Shown here: piece by piece, positions 16,714 through 25,940 of the stretch
Layout of the letters: the number at the start of each line of letters is the position of its first letter
Numbering within the stretch: the stretch's first letter is position 1
Assembly (NCBI RefSeq): GCF_033097365.1
Contig: NZ_AP028461.1
Span: 3,658,001 to 3,722,000, forward strand
DNA length: 64,000 bases
From: Actinoplanes sichuanensis
GTDB taxonomy: Bacteria > Actinomycetota > Actinomycetes > Mycobacteriales > Micromonosporaceae
Reading direction: 5' to 3'
Notes under the pieces: generated by a model
Told to the model about the DNA's origin: nothing
The model's database searches: none
Seen by the model: the letters and a program-made list of their open reading frames with translations, nothing else
Made by a program: the position numbers and the translations under genes

Positions 16714-16795
16714 TATAACTGCGCCTGACGCGTTGACCAGCCGGAATGCCCTCAATAGCCTGAGCCACCTGAACTCAAGTCAGGAGGAGTGTGGC

Positions 16796-17998
16796 GTGGC
16801 AGGGTTGACCCGCGTGGCCCGCAACCGGAACGCGACCGCCTATCTGGCGGCCGTGCTCGTGTCGAGCTTCGGCACCAGCGCGATGATGCTGGCCGCCGGC
16901 ATCTGGGTGATGTCACTGACCGGATCGAGCAGTCTCGCCGCCTGGGTCGGGTTCCTGCTGTGGTCGCCCACCCTGGCCGGGCCGGTGATCGGCGCGATCG
17001 TCGACCGGGCACCGCACCGCCGGGCCGTGATGGTCGGGGCGCACACCGTCATGGGACTGCTCCTGCTGCTGTTGTTGCTGGTCGACGTCCGTACCGACGT
17101 GTGGTTGATCTTCGCGGTGATGTTCGCCTACGGGGTGAGTTTCGTGGTCACCGACGCCGCCGAGAGCGCGGTCCTACCGGCCGCGATCTCCGCCGACCTG
17201 CTCGGCGACGTCAACGGGCTGCGGATGTCGGCGTCCGAAGGCATGAAACTCGTCGCCCCGCTGATCGGCGCCGGACTGTTCACCTGGCTCGGCGGGGCGA
17301 GCGTGGCCGCCCTGGACGCGCTCACGTTCTTCGCCGCGGCCGCGTTGTGCCTGCTCATCCGCCCCGGCACGATCGTGCACACGACCGAGTCGACACCGTG
17401 GCGGGAACGGATCGCCGAAGGCGGCCGCCAGTTGTGGCGGCATCCCGAACTGCGCCGCATCGTCCTCTGCGCGGCCGCCGCGATGGCCGTCGGCGGGCTC
17501 ACCGGCACCACCGTCTACGCGATCGTCGACGAGGGACTGCACCGCTCCCCCGCGTTCGTCGGCGTGCTGTCGGCGGTGCAGGGCGCCGGTTCGGTGGCCG
17601 GTGGTCTACTCGCCGGGCCGATCCAGCGCCGGCTGCACCCGCACGTGTTCGTCGGGGCCGGCACGGCCGCGTTCGCCGCCGGACTGCTGCTGCGCGCACT
17701 GCCGTCACTGCCCGCGGTCGCCGTGTCCAGCCTGATCGTCGGGGTCACGCTGCCGTGGGTGCTGATCACCGTGGCCACCCGGGTGCAGAGCGACATCCCC
17801 GCCGCCTACCTGGGCCGGGTCTCCGGGACCGTGGCCCTGCTCACCTTCGCGCCCGGCGCGCTCGGGCAGGCGACCGGCGCATCCCTGCTGGCGATCGCCG
17901 ACTACCGCCTGATCCTGCTGCTCGGAGCGGCCGTCGCCGCGATCACCGCGGCCCGGTGCCTGCGGCCCGTTGATAGGGTCCCGGTGATCCACAGGTGA
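16796..17998 (+). CDS. MFS exporter (MFS_3 / enterobactin-exporter-like)
   Basis: The GTG at 16796 sits eight bases after AGGAGG, so I take it as the start; an ATG 63 bases upstream has no ribosome site. The 400-residue protein has about 12 membrane helices, the MFS loop motif DRAPHRR after helix 2 and a long central loop (about 185-215). It matches the MFS_3 group, which exports siderophores, macrolides and other drugs. The substrate is unknown. No dedicated regulator is adjacent. Confidence 0.88.
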   Translation: MAGLTRVARNRNATAYLAAVLVSSFGTSAMMLAAGIWVMSLTGSSSLAAWVGFLLWSPTLAGPVIGAIVDRAPHRRAVMVGAHTVMGLLLLLLLLVDVRTDVWLIFAVMFAYGVSFVVTDAAESAVLPAAISADLLGDVNGLRMSASEGMKLVAPLIGAGLFTWLGGASVAALDALTFFAAAALCLLIRPGTIVHTTESTPWRERIAEGGRQLWRHPELRRIVLCAAAAMAVGGLTGTTVYAIVDEGLHRSPAFVGVLSAVQGAGSVAGGLLAGPIQRRLHPHVFVGAGTAAFAAGLLLRALPSLPAVAVSSLIVGVTLPWVLITVATRVQSDIPAAYLGRVSGTVALLTFAPGALGQATGASLLAIADYRLILLLGAAVAAITAARCLRPVDRVPVIHR

Positions 17999-18011
17999 AC
18001 GGGGACGAATC

Positions 18012-18470
18012 ATGGTGACACTGGAGCCGGTGGCTCAGGTGATCGGCGGCCGCGAGCAGGTCTTCGACGACGACTGGGATGCCGTGACCGCGGTGATCCG
18101 GCTGGACGGCGACCGGTTCGGGCCGGAGGCGCTGGCCGGGCTGGACGCGTTCTCGCACGTCGAGGTGGTGTTCCACTTCGACCGGGTGCCGGCCGACAGG
18201 ATCGAGACCGGCGCCCGGCACCCCCGGGGCAACACCGGTTGGCCACTGGTCGGCATCTTCGCCCAGCGCGGCAAGAACCGGCCCAACCGGCTCGGCGTCT
18301 CCCGCTGCCGCCTGCACCGCGTCGACGGCCTCGACCTGCACGTCAGCGGGCTCGACGCGGTGGCCGGCACACCGGTGCTGGACATCAAGCCGTACATGGT
18401 GGAATTCGGCCCACGCGGCGACGTGCACCAGCCGCCCTGGTCCACCGAGATCATGCGCGACTACTACTGA
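18012..18470 (+). CDS. TrmO-like (TsaA/UPF0066) S-adenosylmethionine-dependent protein
   Basis: The 152-residue product carries the complete TsaA-type signature: HPRGN (about 69-73), GIFAQRGKNRPNRLGVS, a GLDAVAGTPVLDIKPY segment and a C-terminal WSTEIM. E. coli TrmO uses this domain to N6-methylate t6A37 in tRNA(Thr) with S-adenosylmethionine. This version is the short single-domain form and lacks the C-terminal domain of TrmO, so tRNA methylation is likely but not proven. A GGGGA ribosome site precedes the ATG. Its 3' end overlaps the convergent membrane-protein gene by seven bases. Confidence 0.85.
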   Translation: MVTLEPVAQVIGGREQVFDDDWDAVTAVIRLDGDRFGPEALAGLDAFSHVEVVFHFDRVPADRIETGARHPRGNTGWPLVGIFAQRGKNRPNRLGVSRCRLHRVDGLDLHVSGLDAVAGTPVLDIKPYMVEFGPRGDVHQPPWSTEIMRDYY

Positions 18471-19360
18471 TCGGCGGGGCGTAACCGCAGCAGCTCCGGC
18501 TCGTCGGCGGCCCGGCGGTAGAGCTGCTGCTGCAACGCCATCCACAGCGCCCGCTCCCCCTCCAGGGTCTCCGGGCGGACCAGGCCGTACTGGGCCAGCA
18601 ACGTCAGCCGATGCAGGTCGAAACAGGCCCGCAGGATCTCGCCGAAGGCCAACGCCCCGTCGATCGCCGACCGGTGCGCCAGGACCGCGACGACCACGGC
18701 CGCCACGGCGCCGGTCGCCCAGAGCCGCCAGCCGCCCCCGAACCAGACGACCACCGGGATCGCCGCGAACGGGAACAGCACCGCGAGGCCGGCCGTGAGC
18801 ACCGCCCGGTCGAGCGCGCCGCGACACCTGTCGACCTGCTCACGGACATCCGCCGGCAGCACCAGATACAACCTCGGCCAGAAGAAGACGGCGTCCAGCC
18901 CGTACCGGTCCGGGTCGCCGGGATAACGTTCGGCGGCCCGCAGCACATTGCCCAGCCGGGTCGGGAGCAGGTCGGACTCGTCGACCGGGAACTCCCGGTA
19001 ACGACGCTCGTAGCCGCCGGGGGTCCGCAGGTCCAGCCGCTGCCGGCGGCGACGCTGGAGCGCGACGCCGGGCCGGGCCAGCCGGGCCGGCCAGTAACCC
19101 TCCCCGATCCGGGTCAGCGCCATGCTCTGCCCGGCGGCGACATAGGCGAGCAGCACCACGGCAGCCACCGCGGCCACCGCGAGCCACGCCTGCTCGGCCC
19201 CGTCCCGGGCCTTCCACCAGGTGAGCGCCTGCGGCCAGCCGATGCCGCTGACCGCCACCGCGGTCAGGCCACCGGCCCACACCAGGACCGGCAGCAGCAC
19301 GTTGACGGTGAAACGCCGGTCGAGCAGCCCGGTGGCGGAGGTGAAGACGCTACCGAACAC
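18464..19360 (-). CDS. Four-helix membrane protein, third gene of the CHAT operon
   Basis: The 298-residue product has four predicted membrane helices in two hairpins (about 17-41, 57-82, 187-211 and 213-232). They are separated by a cytosolic loop of about 100 residues with an RRRRQR patch and YPGDPDRYGLDAVFFWPRLYLVLP. A soluble tail of about 65 residues ends the protein. I do not recognise the family. The gene starts three bases after the stop of the CBS-like gene, which itself overlaps the CHAT gene, so all three should be made together. It may be a membrane partner, effector or substrate of the CHAT protease, but nothing in the sequence proves this. Confidence 0.72.
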   Translation of the reverse strand: MFGSVFTSATGLLDRRFTVNVLLPVLVWAGGLTAVAVSGIGWPQALTWWKARDGAEQAWLAVAAVAAVVLLAYVAAGQSMALTRIGEGYWPARLARPGVALQRRRRQRLDLRTPGGYERRYREFPVDESDLLPTRLGNVLRAAERYPGDPDRYGLDAVFFWPRLYLVLPADVREQVDRCRGALDRAVLTAGLAVLFPFAAIPVVVWFGGGWRLWATGAVAAVVVAVLAHRSAIDGALAFGEILRACFDLHRLTLLAQYGLVRPETLEGERALWMALQQQLYRRAADEPELLRLRPADQ

Positions 19361-19363
19361 GGC

Positions 19364-19855
19364 TCACCACCCGAACCGGTGCGCGGCCAGAGCGTGCGGG
19401 TTGCCGCAGGCGGGCGGTTCCGACGGCTTCTCCACGAACGACATCGACTGGTGACAGACGGTGCCGCCCTCGGCGTACCGGCATCGGCGCCGCACCTCCG
19501 GGATCCGGATGTCACCGGGCAGCCGCACGTCGGTGGTGAATCGCTGCGGACCGGCCATCACCGCGTCGGCCAGATCGTCACCGGCCCACACCCCGGTCAC
19601 CGCGCCGCCGTCGGTCAGCACCACCACATCGTCCGGGTCGAGCAGGTGCAGCACCTCGCCGACCGGCGTGTCACCGCCCGCGACGACGAGGGCGACCTCC
19701 GGGGGTACGCCGTCCGCCGCCCCGACCGGTGTCAGCACGGTGACCGGCTCGCCGTGCACGTCGACGACCACCGTCCATCGGCCGGGCGCCGGACCGGCCG
19801 GATCACGGGCGACGACGTACGGGCTGGTCGCCCGATCCCGGAGACGAAGGGTCAC
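19364..19855 (-). CDS. CBS-like protein with a Cys/His C-terminus, second gene of the CHAT operon
   Basis: The GTG start at 19855 overlaps the TGA of the CHAT gene (GTGA), which fixes the start and gives 163 residues. The middle looks like a single CBS-type half (VGEVLHLLDPDDVVVLTDGG followed by AVTGVWAGDDLADAVM), suggesting nucleotide sensing. The C-terminus has CRYAEGGTVCHQ, ACGNPHALAAH and a final FGW, a set of Cys and His that could bind zinc. The same frame stays open far upstream, but that part lies inside the CHAT gene and is not real. The role is unknown and is tied by position to the protease. Confidence 0.72.
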   Translation of the reverse strand: MTLRLRDRATSPYVVARDPAGPAPGRWTVVVDVHGEPVTVLTPVGAADGVPPEVALVVAGGDTPVGEVLHLLDPDDVVVLTDGGAVTGVWAGDDLADAVMAGPQRFTTDVRLPGDIRIPEVRRRCRYAEGGTVCHQSMSFVEKPSEPPACGNPHALAAHRFGW

Positions 19856-22800
19856 TGCGGGGGTCCTTCCTGGATGGGTACACCGATCAGTACGTGCGGC
19901 GACCAGACCTCCGGCCGCGCGTAGAACCGCCGCTGCGGGAACCGGGCGGCGAACCGGCGTTGCGTCTCGGCCACCGGCGCGAGTGCCGGACGGCCGTCGA
20001 GGTAGTCGAGCAGCTGCGCGCCGGTGAGGTCGCGAAGCCACCGCTGTGCCCCGCCCAACGCCTCGTCCGCGGGTTTGCCGTCGTCGAAGAGCAGCTCGTA
20101 GAACCGGGTGTTGAGCAGCGCGGACGGCAGATCCCCGGCCGGCCACAGGGTGCCGACGAAACAGGGGACGCCGGCGGTGAGGAACCCGGCGGGCAGCCCG
20201 ACGAACTCGTCCGGGTTGCGGGCCGTCTCCACGGTGGCGGTCTGACAGGCCGACGCGACCACCAGCCGGAGCCGATGCGGACGGCGGGCCGGGTCGGCGG
20301 CGAGCAGGTCGACCAGCGCCAGTCGGGCGCCGCCGCCGAGGACCAGATGCGACTGGAGCGGCCGGTCGACGAGGGAGACACCGTGACAGGCGAAGTGGAC
20401 GTGGGTGGCGTCGGTGAGCGCGTCGAGCACCTCGGCGGCGGAACCGGTGACCGGCGGGCCCACGCCGGTGTGTTCCAGCATCATCCGCGCCTCGTAGTCC
20501 GCCGCCGGCAGCCCGGAACCCGGATCGACCACCGCCACACCGTGCCGTGCGTGGCCGGTGCGCTGCTCGGCGATCCGGTGGACGGCGTCGCGCACGGTCC
20601 GCGACGGCGCGTAACCGACCGCGAAGTCGTCGATCAGGCAGCGGCCGTCTCGGTAGGGCGCCGCATGCAGCGGAAGGGCGCAGAACAACCCGACCGGGAT
20701 GAGCGTGACCCGGGTGGCGCCGGCCGTCCGCAGTAGTTCGGCGAGCGGGCCGACGACGTGCCGCCCCAGTACGGCCAGGCACTCGTCGAGCGCGTCGAAC
20801 CGGCCCGCCGTCAACCCCGACCCGTGGACGTACCGGCGCAGCATCGCCTCGTCGAAACCGGGACAGCGCACGCTTCGCACGCCGTCCGGGCCGGTCGACA
20901 GCAGCACCGATTCGTCCTCGGCGGCCATCACGTAGACGGTGGCGTGCCCGGGTCGCTCCGGCCGTACGCCGCCGGTCTGCGGCAACGCCGCCCGGGCGGT
21001 CCGGAAGGCGGTGGTGGTGCGGCGCAGCTCCACCCGGACCGCCTGCTCGGCATCGCGCAGGAACACGTCGTCGGAGCCGCCGGTGCCGGCCCGGTCGGCC
21101 AGACGCGCGGCCGCCGCCTCGGCCGCCGCCAGTTCCCGGGCCGCCTCCCGGTAGGCGGCATACGCCTCGGGCGCCCGCACACCGGCCGCGGCCGGCGCGG
21201 TCGGGTCCCGGTCCATCGCGTCACCGAGCAGGCGGACCCGGCCGGCTTCCAGGGCTTCCACGGCCGCCGCCGGATCGCCCGCGCGGACCAGCACGTAGGC
21301 GGTCCGGACCGGCAGCCCGGCAGCCCGGGCCAGCGCCTGCTCCCGGCTCTGGCGCAGCAGGCCGGAGTCGTACATCCGGTCGCGGACCTCCAGCGCCTCC
21401 CGCAACGGGGCCACCGCCTCCGCCCACCGGCCCCGGGTCACCAGGACCTCACCCAGTTCCTGTGCCGTCCAGAGCACGTCCTGCGCGCGGCCGCCGTCGC
21501 GCAGCAGCGGCAACGCCCGGGTCAGCAACTGCTCGGCCTCGGCGACGGCGACAGCGCCGCCGTCGTGGCGGTGCAGGGTCTCGGCCAGCAGCCTGGTCGT
21601 CTGAGCCCACTCGATCGGCGCCTGATCCGGTGGGCGGATCGCGAGCGCGTCGCGCATGCAGGCGATCGCCCGTACCAGATGGGTGGTGTCGCCGGTCTCG
21701 ACGGCGAGTTCCCGGTGGGCCAGGCTCGCGTTGTGCTGGACGGCGGCCCATTCGTGCGGGTGGGTCTCGCGGGTGAGGACCTCGGTGGCCTCGGCGAACC
21801 GGACCAGGGCCTCGGCCGGTGGCAGCAGACCGGCCAGGGCGCGGACCCGCTGGGCCCACCGCATCGGGTGGACCTGTCGGGGCACCGCCGCGATGGCGGC
21901 CCGTAGGAGTTCGATCTCGGTGTCGCGGTGCCCGGCGATGTCCCGGTACGCCTGGGCCAGCATCCCGGCCAGCCACGCCCAGTTCTCCGGGTCGGCGGTG
22001 CGATCGACGTCGCGCCGAGCCCGGTTCAATAGATCCACCGCCTCAGCGACGTGTTCGTCATGGTCACCGTCGGTACGTTCGAGCAGCACCCGGGCCAGAT
22101 GCCCGTGCAGGTTCGCCCATTCGCGGCCCATCCCGGTCCGCCCGGCCCGGTCGATCGCCTCGCGCAGCACCGCGTCCGCCTCGGCCCACTCCCGGCCGTG
22201 GGCGAGTTCCCGACCGAGGTTGCCGGACGTCTGCACCCACAGCCGATCGTCGCCGTGGGCCGCGGCGTGCCCGCGAGCGGAGCGGGCCAGATCGAGTAAC
22301 CGCCGCCGGTCCTGCGGGCGGCCGGTCCGCTCGGCGACGTGGGTCAGCGCGTGCCCGAAGTTGGTTTCGACGACGGTCTGCAGCTCCGGATCGTCGAGGT
22401 CGGCCACCTCGGCCCGGAGCCGTTCCAACTCGGTGAACGCCGTCGTCAGCGCCGCGTCGTCGCCCCGATGGGAGCGCTGCAGCAGGGCCGTGGCGTGGCT
22501 GGTACGCAGGTTCAGCAGCGGGCGGGCGCCGATGCCGTCCGGCGGGTCGGCGACCGCCGCGGCCAGCATCGCCACCGCCTCGTCCACCGGCCGGGGATCG
22601 GTGCCGGGGTAGTCGCGGAACAACAGAGCGGCGAGCGCCGCGACGGTCGTCGCCCAGCCGTCCGGGTCGGCGGTACGGGTCCGGACGGTCAGCGCCCGCT
22701 CGAAGGCGGCCCGGGCCGCGTCCAGCTCGGCCAGGTCCCGGGAGTCGGCCAGCAGGGTGTGGCCCAGTGCCGTGTTGTGCTGGGCGTCGGCCCAGAGATC

Positions 22801-23868
22801 CGGCGCCGTCTGCCGGTGACGGTCCAGTTCGGCGTACCGACGGATCGCCTCGGCCACGTCGAGCCGGCTCGCCGGACGGGCGATCAACTCGTTGGCGAGC
22901 CCGAAGGTGAGCAGGTCACGAACCGGCACGAGGTTGCCGGCCCGCCACTCGACGGCCAGATCGTCGTCCTCGTCGCGGAAGGCGAGCAACGCCTCGATCA
23001 GCAGATCACGCCGGGCGTCCGGACTCACCGGCCGGCCCTCGTCCAGCGGATCCCGGCCGGCCATCATCAGCAGCGCCGTCCCGACGGCCGGCGGCAGGGC
23101 CCGACCGGTCGGCTGCTGCGCCGGTGCCGCCGCCGGCGGTTCGGGCGGCAGCACCCGATCGGTGCCGAACTCGCGGCATTTACGCAGCAGCACCAGACAG
23201 TGCCGGGCCTGCGCCGCCATCTCCGGCCCGGCGTCCTGCGCGGCCTGTTCGATGGTGTGCTGCAGCATCCGGTCGGCCTCGTCGGTGAGCAGCACCGGAT
23301 GGGCCAGCACGACCTCCCGCCGGGTGGCGGTGTCGGACGCCTGCAGCAGGGCGGTGAGCGCGGCGATCAGCTGCCGGCCCCGGCGCTGATCGACCAGATC
23401 GGCCAGCCACGCCCGGTAGTGCTGCATGTCGGCGGTGAAGGCCTGGAAGGTGCCGGCGACCAGCGCGTCGGCGTCGGCCTCGAGGTCGCGATCGACCGCC
23501 GACGGCAGCAGACGGTACGGCAGGATCTGCACGTCCTGCTGGTGCTGGGACTCCGGTGGCTCGTTGCGGCGCAGCAGCATCAGCGCCATCTGGAACTGCT
23601 GGATCATCCGGTCCTGCGGCACGTCGACCGCGGTCGCGAAGATCAGCGGCGGCCGCAGCCCGGGCCGACGGATCAGCAGGCTCGGGTACCCGTCGACGAC
23701 GACCCGGTTGCGGCATCCGGCGCACCGCGGTGTCGTGGCGGCGCCGGAGGCGATGAGGCGGGCCAGGTCGGGCCGCTCGCGGATGTCGACGGCCAGCCAG
23801 ATCTCGTGCCGCCCACGATGTCCGCAGCCGGCACACCGGTAGTCGAACTCCTGTGCGTAACTGGGCAT
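19852..23868 (-). CDS. CHAT-family cysteine protease with CpXC-like zinc ribbon and TPR array
   Basis: The 1338-residue soluble protein has three parts. Residues 8-60 hold two CxxC pairs (CAGC and CAGC) spaced as in the CpXC zinc ribbon. About 340-900 is alpha-helical with TPR-like repeats, many containing WA and LA pairs. About 1000-1338 is a CHAT domain with intact catalytic residues: His1162 in HFACHG and Cys1208 in SACQT, plus GTLWPAGD. CHAT is a caspase-like protease fold, and TPR-CHAT proteins act in bacterial defence and regulated proteolysis. The substrate is unknown. It is the first gene of a coupled three-gene operon and starts 75 bases after the upstream MFS gene. Confidence 0.9.
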   Translation of the reverse strand: MPSYAQEFDYRCAGCGHRGRHEIWLAVDIRERPDLARLIASGAATTPRCAGCRNRVVVDGYPSLLIRRPGLRPPLIFATAVDVPQDRMIQQFQMALMLLRRNEPPESQHQQDVQILPYRLLPSAVDRDLEADADALVAGTFQAFTADMQHYRAWLADLVDQRRGRQLIAALTALLQASDTATRREVVLAHPVLLTDEADRMLQHTIEQAAQDAGPEMAAQARHCLVLLRKCREFGTDRVLPPEPPAAAPAQQPTGRALPPAVGTALLMMAGRDPLDEGRPVSPDARRDLLIEALLAFRDEDDDLAVEWRAGNLVPVRDLLTFGLANELIARPASRLDVAEAIRRYAELDRHRQTAPDLWADAQHNTALGHTLLADSRDLAELDAARAAFERALTVRTRTADPDGWATTVAALAALLFRDYPGTDPRPVDEAVAMLAAAVADPPDGIGARPLLNLRTSHATALLQRSHRGDDAALTTAFTELERLRAEVADLDDPELQTVVETNFGHALTHVAERTGRPQDRRRLLDLARSARGHAAAHGDDRLWVQTSGNLGRELAHGREWAEADAVLREAIDRAGRTGMGREWANLHGHLARVLLERTDGDHDEHVAEAVDLLNRARRDVDRTADPENWAWLAGMLAQAYRDIAGHRDTEIELLRAAIAAVPRQVHPMRWAQRVRALAGLLPPAEALVRFAEATEVLTRETHPHEWAAVQHNASLAHRELAVETGDTTHLVRAIACMRDALAIRPPDQAPIEWAQTTRLLAETLHRHDGGAVAVAEAEQLLTRALPLLRDGGRAQDVLWTAQELGEVLVTRGRWAEAVAPLREALEVRDRMYDSGLLRQSREQALARAAGLPVRTAYVLVRAGDPAAAVEALEAGRVRLLGDAMDRDPTAPAAAGVRAPEAYAAYREAARELAAAEAAAARLADRAGTGGSDDVFLRDAEQAVRVELRRTTTAFRTARAALPQTGGVRPERPGHATVYVMAAEDESVLLSTGPDGVRSVRCPGFDEAMLRRYVHGSGLTAGRFDALDECLAVLGRHVVGPLAELLRTAGATRVTLIPVGLFCALPLHAAPYRDGRCLIDDFAVGYAPSRTVRDAVHRIAEQRTGHARHGVAVVDPGSGLPAADYEARMMLEHTGVGPPVTGSAAEVLDALTDATHVHFACHGVSLVDRPLQSHLVLGGGARLALVDLLAADPARRPHRLRLVVASACQTATVETARNPDEFVGLPAGFLTAGVPCFVGTLWPAGDLPSALLNTRFYELLFDDGKPADEALGGAQRWLRDLTGAQLLDYLDGRPALAPVAETQRRFAARFPQRRFYARPEVWSPHVLIGVPIQEGPPQ

Positions 23869-23943
23869 ACGGCAGCCCGCCTCCGGCCTCGTGGCATCAG
23901 CAGGGGTCGATTCTTCCCTACCGCCGGGATCCGCGGGGGGCGG

Positions 23944-25200
23944 TCAACGGCCCATGCTCTCCAGCGAGGCGATCCGGCGTACCGGAGAGGCCAGCAGCCA
24001 GAAGGCGGCGCAGACGCCGGCAAGTCCGGCGACGGCGAGGGTGGGCCGCAGGCCGATGGCGGTGCCCAGCCAGCCGCCGATCAGCGCGCCGAGCGGCCGG
24101 ATGCCGTAGTTGACCGTGCTGTACGCGCCCGCGATGCGACCGCGCGCGTGGTCCGGGGTGACCTTGGTGATCAGGGCGTTCAGGTTGATGTCCATCAGCA
24201 TCACGCCGACGCTGGAGACGAACTCGGCCGCCGCCAGCAGCGCGATCTTCGCGGTGACCGGCCCGTCGGCCAGCGCCATCAGAACCAGCGGGGCCGGGAA
24301 CAGGATCACCCCGACGATCGCGGTACGGCCCAGGCCGATCATCCGGGTCACCCGAGGGGCCAGGGCCGCACCGGCCAGCCCGCCGAACGCTCCGGCGCCG
24401 AACGCGATGCCGATGGCACCCGCGGACAGGCCGAGTTCCCGGCTGGCGAACAGGATGAGCAGCGTGTTCGCGATGAACGTGCAGAAGTTGACGGTGGTGG
24501 TGCAGCCCAGCGCGGCCCGCAGCACCCGGTCGCGCAGCAGCAGTGTCAGGCCCTCCCGGATGCGCCGCGCCGTGGATCCGGTCGCCGTCGGCGGCTCCGC
24601 GGGCGGGGCCGGCTCGGGGATACGCCGTAGCAGTACCGCCGAGGCGACGAACGAGAGCGCGTCGGCGACCAGCGCGATCGGGGCGGTCAGGACCTGGACG
24701 AGGGCGCCGCCGACGGCCGGACCGGCCACGAACGACGCGGCGCGGCTCAGACTCAGCTTGCTGTTGGCGTCCACGTAGGCCTCGCTCGGGACCAGCGAGA
24801 CGAAGAACGAGGGGTACGCCATCCCGAACAGCACCGCCCCGACCCCGGTGAGCACCGCCACGGCGAACAGCTGCGGCAGGGTGACCAGGTCGAACAGGTA
24901 GGCGGCGGGCAGGCTGACCAGAACCGCCGCGCGCAGCAGGTCCGCGACGATCATCAGGCGCCGCTTGTCGGAGCGGCGGTCGACCCAAGCGCCGACGAAG
25001 ACCCCGAACAGGTACGGCAGCCAGATCAGGGCGGTCAGCACGCCGACCTCGCCCGGTGTCGCGGCGAGCATGGTCACCGCCAGCAGCGGCAGGGCGATCT
25101 CAGTGATCCGGTCGCCGAACTGGGAGATCGTCTGCGCGTACCAGAATCCGCGGAAGCGACCGCTCGACCAGGCGGTGACGGTGGTGGCGGGGGCGGTCAC
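23944..25200 (-). CDS. MFS exporter paired with an ArsR-type regulator
   Basis: The GTG start at 25200 overlaps the regulator's TGA (GTGA), giving 418 residues with about 12 membrane helices. The N-terminus GRFRGFWYAQTISQFGDRI and the loop DRRSDKRR are typical of drug or macrolide exporters of the MFS_3 type. The tight overlap with an ArsR-family gene means co-transcription, so this is probably an inducible export pair. The exported compound is unknown. Confidence 0.88.
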   Translation of the reverse strand: MTAPATTVTAWSSGRFRGFWYAQTISQFGDRITEIALPLLAVTMLAATPGEVGVLTALIWLPYLFGVFVGAWVDRRSDKRRLMIVADLLRAAVLVSLPAAYLFDLVTLPQLFAVAVLTGVGAVLFGMAYPSFFVSLVPSEAYVDANSKLSLSRAASFVAGPAVGGALVQVLTAPIALVADALSFVASAVLLRRIPEPAPPAEPPTATGSTARRIREGLTLLLRDRVLRAALGCTTTVNFCTFIANTLLILFASRELGLSAGAIGIAFGAGAFGGLAGAALAPRVTRMIGLGRTAIVGVILFPAPLVLMALADGPVTAKIALLAAAEFVSSVGVMLMDINLNALITKVTPDHARGRIAGAYSTVNYGIRPLGALIGGWLGTAIGLRPTLAVAGLAGVCAAFWLLASPVRRIASLESMGR

Positions 25201-25781
25201 GGCGAGTCCTCGTTCTCGGGCAGGGCGAATCGCAGGAGCCGTACGCCGCGGGCGTCGGCCGGGCGGTCGGCGGCGGCACGGCGCGCATACGGGGCGATCA
25301 GCCTTTCGATCGCGTCCTGCAGCTGCTCCAGCTCGTCGGCGGTGACGACGAACCGGGTGTCGGCGAGACCACCCAACCGCCGCCACGGCTCGTCCAGATG
25401 CGGCTCGACGTCCATCAGCCACTGCTGCGGGTACTCGGCGGCGCGGGCGAACATGACGCTCTGCAGCATGCGGGCCGCGTCCTGTCCCTCGGCGTCCTCG
25501 GGGACCGTGAAGCGGAAGCCCTTGGCGGCGGCCTGCCACCAGCGCTCGCGTTTGCCGGGGGCGCCGTCCCAGTCGACGAGCAGACCGAACGACGCGAGGT
25601 GCCGGGCGTGCCAGCTGACCACCGAAGGGGTGGCGCCGACGTGGGCGGACAGTTGGGTGGCGGTGGCCGGGCCGTGGCGTTGCAGCCGGTTCAGGATGGC
25701 GAGGCGCACGGGGTGGGCCAGCGCTCGCAGTGCCTGGGGGTCACTGATCTCCAGGTCCCCGAGCGGATTAGTGAGAGACAT
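25197..25781 (-). CDS. ArsR-family winged-helix regulator
   Basis: The ATG at 25781 gives 194 residues starting MSLTNPLGDLEI; a GTG at 25802 would add seven. The DNA-binding part (about 10-85) reads PQALRALAHPVRLAILNRLQ, then TATQLSAHVGATPSVVSWHARHL, a standard ArsR/HTH_20 fold. The rest is helical, with no cysteine metal site, so a metal ligand is unlikely. It forms an operon with the exporter behind it and probably represses both. Confidence 0.87.
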   Translation of the reverse strand: MSLTNPLGDLEISDPQALRALAHPVRLAILNRLQRHGPATATQLSAHVGATPSVVSWHARHLASFGLLVDWDGAPGKRERWWQAAAKGFRFTVPEDAEGQDAARMLQSVMFARAAEYPQQWLMDVEPHLDEPWRRLGGLADTRFVVTADELEQLQDAIERLIAPYARRAAADRPADARGVRLLRFALPENEDSP

Positions 25782-25940
25782 GTTTCGAGAGTATCCTTTC
25801 ACATCGATTCGTCAAGCAGATCGATCGGGCGCCTCCGCGCTGGGCGGCCGGGGCTCGACGCCTCTCTCGTGGATCGGGCGCGCCACAGCCCGTACGGCAT
25901 CCTAGGAACCTGGAATGCAACCTGCGGTAACGTCACCGGA

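Noticed and set aside
19364..20782. A 472-codon frame extending the CBS-like gene upstream
   Set aside because: The extension overlaps the CHAT catalytic domain in another frame and is R-rich; the GTG overlapping the CHAT stop is the natural start.
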